Under the pieces are notes generated by a model. That model was not told the origin of the DNA. It saw only the letters and a program-made list of their open reading frames with translations, and did no database searches. The position numbers and the translations under genes were made by a program. This document shows positions 6,416-10,386 of a stretch of DNA of 10,386 nt, one piece after another (position 1 is the first letter of the stretch; the number at the start of each line of letters is the position of its first letter). The stretch covers positions 1 to 10,386 of the forward strand of contig CALAYY010000097.1 in assembly GCA_937895465.1 (NCBI GenBank), in the 5' to 3' direction. This DNA comes from an uncultured Clostridia bacterium (GTDB lineage Bacteria > Bacillota > Clostridia > Christensenellales > DUVY01).

Positions 6416-9400
6416 ATGAGAACAACGTTTAAGAAAAAGCATATTGCTCAATTGCTTGCAATTTGTTTCTTTGCTGTGTGTTTGTCAATGTCTTTAAACA
6501 TTAAGATGAATACAAAAGCATCTGCAGAAGAAACAGCGACTTCGTATATAAGTGACGGTATGTCAGGTTATTTTGCATTAAACACAACAGGGGGTTCTTT
6601 GTATGCGCCCTTTGACCAAATTGCAGTAAGAACAGATGTTAATTCGGGTAATGCTGGAATTATGGTAACATTAGACGAGGCAATTATTCTTAACGCTCAA
6701 GGAGCTCTTGTTTTTGATTATTATCAAATGGTTGTTAATAGAGACGAAGGTATCAATGTTTCAATTAATGATAATGCTTTAAAGACAGACGCGGTTTATT
6801 ATGTTGTTTCCAAAAAGGGAGATATTACAGAAAAAACCTCAATTGACGGCATGCTTCATCCGACAGTTACTTCTACTACAGGCTTTATAGGTAAATTTAT
6901 TGTTCCTGTTTCAAGTTTTTCTGCAAGTGTAGAATCATTAAGCACGATTACCTTTACATCGTCATTAAATGAGAGAGTTAGGCACAGTTTTGGCGTAATT
7001 TATGCATTGGATACTGTTCCTATCGATAATTTAATCTTGAATGAAGAAGATAAGATATTTACACCTTCTTCTGAAAACTTTGTAAAATGTGGAGATATAG
7101 ATAATATTTTAGCTTTTTATATGACTAAGGGAACACTAAAAGGTGCAAAGTCTCAACTTACTTCAGCAATGGTTAGGACTGAAGACCAATTAGGAATAAA
7201 CTATAAAATGGACCCTATGGTGTTAAATTTTCCTGAAAATTTATTAAACAATGATGGTAATGTTGATTTGTCTGATATTCAGGGAATAATGATTAATGTT
7301 CAAAACCCTAATATTGATAAAGATATGTTTATAACTATGTCTGTTATTGGACAAGAACATAAAGATACACCTAATGCTTTTAATCTGGACTATGCAAGAA
7401 TGTCTTCTAACGGTACTAATAAACAGATCAGGATTACTCAAAGTGATGTTGGATTTAATTATGCTTCAGCTAAGATTGAAAAGCTTTATGAAGGATACAG
7501 CTACTTGCCTATCAACTCTACAGTCTTTACAGGAAAAATTGCAGGCATAGGACCTGATGTTTTTCCCACTGTTCTTGCTCCTTATATGTTTGTGAATACT
7601 TTAAACAACGCCAATATGTGCAATAGGGACATAACCATAAAATCAGTTCAATGGTTGGCAAATGAACCTTTTGCATCTTTGGTTAAGGATAATGGAACTA
7701 CTGTTACAGCAAGTTATCAAAACCTTGATGTGACAACAAGTACAACACAATTTACTTATGATGCAACTTTTTCTATTAGTGTTAAGAGCGGATACACATT
7801 AAATAATTTGACTTTCAACAATGAAGCTGTTGTCTTGCCTGAAACTAATATGTTAACAAAAACAGGACTTATTAGCGGAGAAAATAATGTTTTAGCTGTT
7901 GATGCAATAGCAACAGAATATGATATAACTTATAATCTTGACGGCGGAGTAAATAACGAAAGCAATCCAGAAACATATACCATGGAAAGTGGTACTTTAT
8001 CTTTAAAAGAGCCTGTCAAATCGGGATATAATTTTGGTGGTTGGTTTTTAACAGGAGATTTTTATGATACAGCCGTTACATCTATTAATATTGATTTAAG
8101 TCATATAGGAGGTATCACTTTATATGCAAAGTGGGTGCCTGGAGATATTGATTATAATATAACCGTTTCTAAGACGGGCAATGGTAATGTTGTTTCTGAT
8201 AAAGCCACTGCAAAAATAGGTGAAGAAGTTATATTTACTATAACGCCTGAAGAAGGTTTTATTGTGAAAAGTGCATTACTAAACGGTAACCAAATCAAGA
8301 ATTTGCTAGTTGATGGAAAATATACCGCGACTATTGGTGCTGCTGATATGAAATTGGTTGTCGTTTTTGATAATAATGAAATATTTACAGTAGCACAGGG
8401 TGCTTCATATTTTCTTGTAACTACAACGAAAGGTTCAGTATATTCTCCGTTCTTAGGAGTTGCTTTACGTACAGATGTTGCAGAAGGCATGGGAGGAATG
8501 ACCTCTAACGGAATCCAAGCAACACTTTCAACTGGCAGCTATATAGCATTTGATTATTTTCAGATGGTAGTAAACACCAATGCAGGTATTAATGTCGGTA
8601 TAAGTGACGGTACAAGCACTCTTTCATTAAAAAACGGTGCAAGCTATTATGTTCAAAATAATCAAGGAATTATATCAAAAGTAATTACTGATGGTATGGT
8701 ATACCCTATAACTTCTCAATATCAAGGATTTTCTGGCAGATTTATTATTCCTGCAGAGAGTTTTGAAGGTTCAATATCTAATTTTACATCAATAACATAT
8801 TCAAGTTCGCTTGTTAACAGAGTCCGTCATAGTTTTGGTAATGTCTATGTATTAGAAGGTTTTGAGCCTACAACAGCTATAACAGATGAAGATGTTGTTT
8901 GGACTGCACAAGCAGATAATTATACAAAATCTGGCGGTGATAATGTTACAGCAATTTTATTAAATGTGGGCGAATTTGTAGGGGCTCCTGCTAACTTGAC
9001 AGCAGAAACAACCAATAATTCTACAGTTGCACAATATAAAAACGATGTAATGATAATAAGTTTGCCTGATGAGATGAAAAATGAAAATGGATATGTTTCT
9101 TTAGAAAAAATAAAAGGCTTGGTCTTTGATTTAAAGACAACATCCAAAGCAAAGCTTTTTCCTATTATGGGAGTAATTGATTCAAAATATGAAGTAAACA
9201 CTCTTAATGGCTGGCAAACAAGATATGCTAATGAAACAAATACTTGGATTTGGGAAAATGGAACAATAAGTGTTAATCAAAGTGCAGTAGTCATATATCC
9301 TGAATTTGATGGAAGAATAGTTATTCCTATGACGCAAGCTGCTTTTTCAGCAACAACCAATGCTACAGGAGATACTTTCCCGACAGAAATATTGCCTTAT

Positions 9401-10069
9401 ATCATTGTAGAACCTCTTAATAACCCGTCAATATGTAACTCATCAGTGACTGTTAGAAGTGTTAAGTTGGTGGATGATTTGGCACCCTATGAGGCGTGCA
9501 GTGTAAGCTATGACGGATTTAATGCCACGGTGGAAGCAGGGCTTTCTAAAAACTATGTACTGCCTGGTACCGAAATAACATTTACCGTATTACCTAAAGT
9601 AGGATTTGAGTTTGAATCAGCTGCACTTAACGATGAGCCTATTACTTTAAATAGTGATAATACGTATACAATGATAGTAACCCAAGATGTTAACTTCTTT
9701 GTAACATTCAAAGCCATAAATTATTCTATAACTTATGAGTTAAACGGCGGCACTAACAACGCTGAAAACATTACTTCGTATTTATCTACTAATGCAACTT
9801 TTGATTTGCTTGAACCTACAAAAGAAGGTTATGTTTTTGAAGGTTGGTATGCAAACGAAGATTTTAGCGGTGAAAAAGTAACTTCCATTTTAAGAGGAAT
9901 AAGTGGAGACATTACTTTGTATGCAAAATGGTCTAAGGAATCCAAGGCAACAACTAAGGGTTGCGGTTCTGTTTATAATAACGGAACAGGTATAACAATA
10001 ATGACTCTTATTATATCTTTTGGATTAATACTTTTGTTGAGCAATAAAAAGAAATACATAACAAATTAA
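6416..10069 (+). CDS. Large secreted surface protein with duplicated modules and InlB B-repeats
   Basis: The protein has 1217 residues from the ATG at 6416. A signal peptide comes first: basic MRTTFKKK, a hydrophobic core (about 11-27) and probable cleavage after ASA at 37. The body is a tandem duplication. Module A (about 51-199 and 664-814) has FDY-QMVVN and RVRHSFG in both copies. Module B (about 205-416 and 820-1022) ends both times in FPT--LPY...LNN...CN...T--SV. Each B is followed by a diverged segment and an InlB B-repeat (502-573, 1103-1172). A divergent InlB-like domain (about 578-652) joins the halves. The C-terminus has KGCGS (C1183), a hydrophobic segment (1192-1209) and KKK, probably an envelope anchor; no LPXTG is present. 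InlB B-repeats are known from surface and adhesion proteins. I do not recognise modules A and B. Binding to glycan or matrix is a guess from the operon. It follows the hydrolase gene by 21 bases. Confidence 0.9.
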   Translation: MRTTFKKKHIAQLLAICFFAVCLSMSLNIKMNTKASAEETATSYISDGMSGYFALNTTGGSLYAPFDQIAVRTDVNSGNAGIMVTLDEAIILNAQGALVFDYYQMVVNRDEGINVSINDNALKTDAVYYVVSKKGDITEKTSIDGMLHPTVTSTTGFIGKFIVPVSSFSASVESLSTITFTSSLNERVRHSFGVIYALDTVPIDNLILNEEDKIFTPSSENFVKCGDIDNILAFYMTKGTLKGAKSQLTSAMVRTEDQLGINYKMDPMVLNFPENLLNNDGNVDLSDIQGIMINVQNPNIDKDMFITMSVIGQEHKDTPNAFNLDYARMSSNGTNKQIRITQSDVGFNYASAKIEKLYEGYSYLPINSTVFTGKIAGIGPDVFPTVLAPYMFVNTLNNANMCNRDITIKSVQWLANEPFASLVKDNGTTVTASYQNLDVTTSTTQFTYDATFSISVKSGYTLNNLTFNNEAVVLPETNMLTKTGLISGENNVLAVDAIATEYDITYNLDGGVNNESNPETYTMESGTLSLKEPVKSGYNFGGWFLTGDFYDTAVTSINIDLSHIGGITLYAKWVPGDIDYNITVSKTGNGNVVSDKATAKIGEEVIFTITPEEGFIVKSALLNGNQIKNLLVDGKYTATIGAADMKLVVVFDNNEIFTVAQGASYFLVTTTKGSVYSPFLGVALRTDVAEGMGGMTSNGIQATLSTGSYIAFDYFQMVVNTNAGINVGISDGTSTLSLKNGASYYVQNNQGIISKVITDGMVYPITSQYQGFSGRFIIPAESFEGSISNFTSITYSSSLVNRVRHSFGNVYVLEGFEPTTAITDEDVVWTAQADNYTKSGGDNVTAILLNVGEFVGAPANLTAETTNNSTVAQYKNDVMIISLPDEMKNENGYVSLEKIKGLVFDLKTTSKAKLFPIMGVIDSKYEVNTLNGWQTRYANETNTWIWENGTISVNQSAVVIYPEFDGRIVIPMTQAAFSATTNATGDTFPTEILPYIIVEPLNNPSICNSSVTVRSVKLVDDLAPYEACSVSYDGFNATVEAGLSKNYVLPGTEITFTVLPKVGFEFESAALNDEPITLNSDNTYTMIVTQDVNFFVTFKAINYSITYELNGGTNNAENITSYLSTNATFDLLEPTKEGYVFEGWYANEDFSGEKVTSILRGISGDITLYAKWSKESKATTKGCGSVYNNGTGITIMTLIISFGLILLLSNKKKYITN
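6566..8134 (+). repeat. Internal duplication unit 1 of the surface protein gene
   Basis: This stretch encodes residues 51-573: modules A1 and B1, a diverged segment, and the first InlB B-repeat. It aligns colinearly with unit 2 (8405-9931). Matching landmarks include YFALNTT with YFLVTTT, FDYYQMVVN (100-108) with FDYFQMVVN (712-720), and RVRHSFG at 187 with 802. The offset drifts from 613 to 599 residues, so a few short indels separate the copies. Resemblance is clear at protein level but patchy in DNA, so the duplication is old. Confidence 0.85.
7919..8134 (+). other. InlB B-repeat (Listeria-Bacteroides repeat) 1
   Basis: Encodes residues 502-573, from YDITYNLDGG through EPVKSGYNFGGWF to ITLYAKW. 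This is the standard pattern of the ~70-residue InlB B-repeat, a small beta-grasp-like extracellular fold used as a spacer or adhesion module in Bacillota surface proteins. Confidence 0.9.
8405..9931 (+). repeat. Internal duplication unit 2 of the surface protein gene
   Basis: This stretch encodes residues 664-1172 and mirrors unit 1: module A2, module B2, a diverged segment, and the second InlB B-repeat. The conserved block at the end of module B starts at F988 (F383 in unit 1), with the CN pair at C1007 (C402 in unit 1). Each half therefore keeps a single equivalent cysteine in module B. Confidence 0.85.
9722..9931 (+). other. InlB B-repeat (Listeria-Bacteroides repeat) 2
   Basis: Encodes residues 1103-1172, from YSITYELNGG through EPTKEGYVFEGWY to ITLYAKW. 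It has the same pattern and relative position as the first copy, closing the second half of the protein just before the anchor tail. Confidence 0.9.
9959..10066 (+). other. C-terminal GCGS / hydrophobic / basic anchor tail
   Basis: After the last InlB repeat come a short charged linker, GCGSVYNNGTG with C1183, an uncharged hydrophobic stretch (ITIMTLIISFGLILLLS) and a KKK cluster near the end. This three-part layout resembles sorting signals in general (motif, membrane helix, positive tail), but with a Cys-Gly-Ser motif rather than LPXTG. It may be processed at the Cys, or it may be a simple membrane anchor. Confidence 0.6.
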
Positions 10070-10092
10070 ACACATAATAAACTAAAGACAAA

Positions 10093-10132
10093 TTCGGCTG
10101 TCCTCTAAATTGTTTAGAGGACAGAAGCCGAA
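10093..10132 (+). terminator. Strong intergenic RNA hairpin, possible terminator or attenuator
   Basis: A 10-bp inner stem (10100-10109 with 10113-10122, loop TTG) stacks on a 7-bp outer stem (10093-10099 with 10126-10132), with a 3-base bulge AGA on the 3' side. On the plus strand the hairpin is followed by A residues and GGGG, not a T-run, so it is not a standard intrinsic terminator for the operon. On the minus strand a moderately T-rich tail follows it, but no gene there needs one. It could instead act as mRNA processing or 3'-end protection, or as a partial terminator between the surface gene and the next gene. It ends only 14 bases before the next ATG. Confidence 0.45.
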
Positions 10133-10146
10133 AAAATGGGGTAAGA

Positions 10147-10386
10147 ATGAACAAAATATATAAATATGGTCTGTTAATTTTATTGATTATTTCTATTGCA
10201 GTTAATCTAAATTTGATAAAGGAAAAAGAAGCAGTGACTTTTGCTTATACTTGGTCAGACCCTGCCACCATCACAAAAGTAACAGAAGAGAATAGAGAGC
10301 AGATATATAATACTCCGATAGATAACGATACAACAGAAACATATAATCCCAACAGCCGCAATTTTCAAAGCATGGCTTCTATTGAA
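10147..10386 (+). CDS. Exported protein of unknown function, N-terminal part (cut by window end)
   Basis: The frame is open from the ATG at 10147 to the last base (80 codons). GGGG at 10138-10141 sits five bases before the start. The protein begins MNKIYKYG, then a hydrophobic core (about 8-24), then a short charged stretch with TFA at 31-33. This makes either a signal peptide cleaved near A33 or an uncleaved N-terminal anchor. The visible mature part (YTWSDPATITKVTEENREQI and a Thr/Asn-rich stretch) matches no family I can name. It follows the surface protein gene by 77 bases on the same strand, across a strong hairpin, so it is probably part of the same envelope-directed locus. Too little is visible to assign a function. 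Confidence 0.75.
   Translation, partial: MNKIYKYGLLILLIISIAVNLNLIKEKEAVTFAYTWSDPATITKVTEENREQIYNTPIDNDTTETYNPNSRNFQSMASIE

Noticed and set aside
8152..8490. Minus-strand open frame of 112 codons inside the surface protein gene
   Set aside because: The opposite strand here encodes a clear repeat domain and the start of module A2; this is an antisense shadow.
1..10386. CRISPR array, tRNA/rRNA genes, transposase or phage genes
   Set aside because: No regularly spaced repeats, no cloverleaf-like segments in the short intergenic regions, and no transposase or integrase motifs were seen.

Overview
The window looks like a low-GC Gram-positive bacterium of the Bacillota, most likely an uncultured clostridial or related gut-type lineage. 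The reasons are strongly AT-rich DNA, purine-rich AGGAGG/GGAGG ribosome sites, a lipobox solute-binding protein, an LplA/LplB-type sugar importer with no ATPase gene beside it, and a surface protein carrying InlB B-repeats. This placement is inferred from gene style, not from a marker gene.

Region by region: positions 1-643 hold the 3' part of a sialidase-like (BNR/Asp-box) gene. It is split by a one-base frameshift in a CCC run at 358-360 and begins inside a near-perfect 30-bp inverted repeat. An AraC-family regulator is encoded on the minus strand (692-1492). The 158-bp divergent region 1493-1650 carries a good promoter for the regulator, a short palindrome over its -35 box, and a plausible forward promoter. 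Everything from 1651 to the end is on the plus strand and closely spaced: two LplB/CarB-type ABC permeases (1651-2604 and 2604-3521, one-base overlap), a long lipoprotein solute-binding protein (3535-5427), a nucleoside-hydrolase-family enzyme (5483-6394), and a very large secreted surface protein (6416-10069). A strong RNA hairpin (10093-10132) follows, then the first 80 codons of another exported protein (10147-end, cut by the window).

Taken together this reads as a sugar or glycoside uptake locus. The AraC regulator probably senses the substrate and controls the plus-strand operon. The lipoprotein and two permeases import an oligosaccharide or glycoside using an ATPase encoded elsewhere. 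The nucleoside-hydrolase-like enzyme may cleave an N-ribosyl or related glycosidic bond inside the cell. The large surface protein may bind substrate or matrix at the cell envelope. The sialidase fragment hints at a host-glycan setting, but it lies on the far side of the regulator and is broken. The actual substrate cannot be read from the sequence.

The least explained part is the 1217-residue surface protein. It is a full internal duplication of a unit of about 510-525 residues, made of two modules I do not recognise plus an InlB B-repeat, and it ends in a GCGS-hydrophobic-KKK tail instead of LPXTG.
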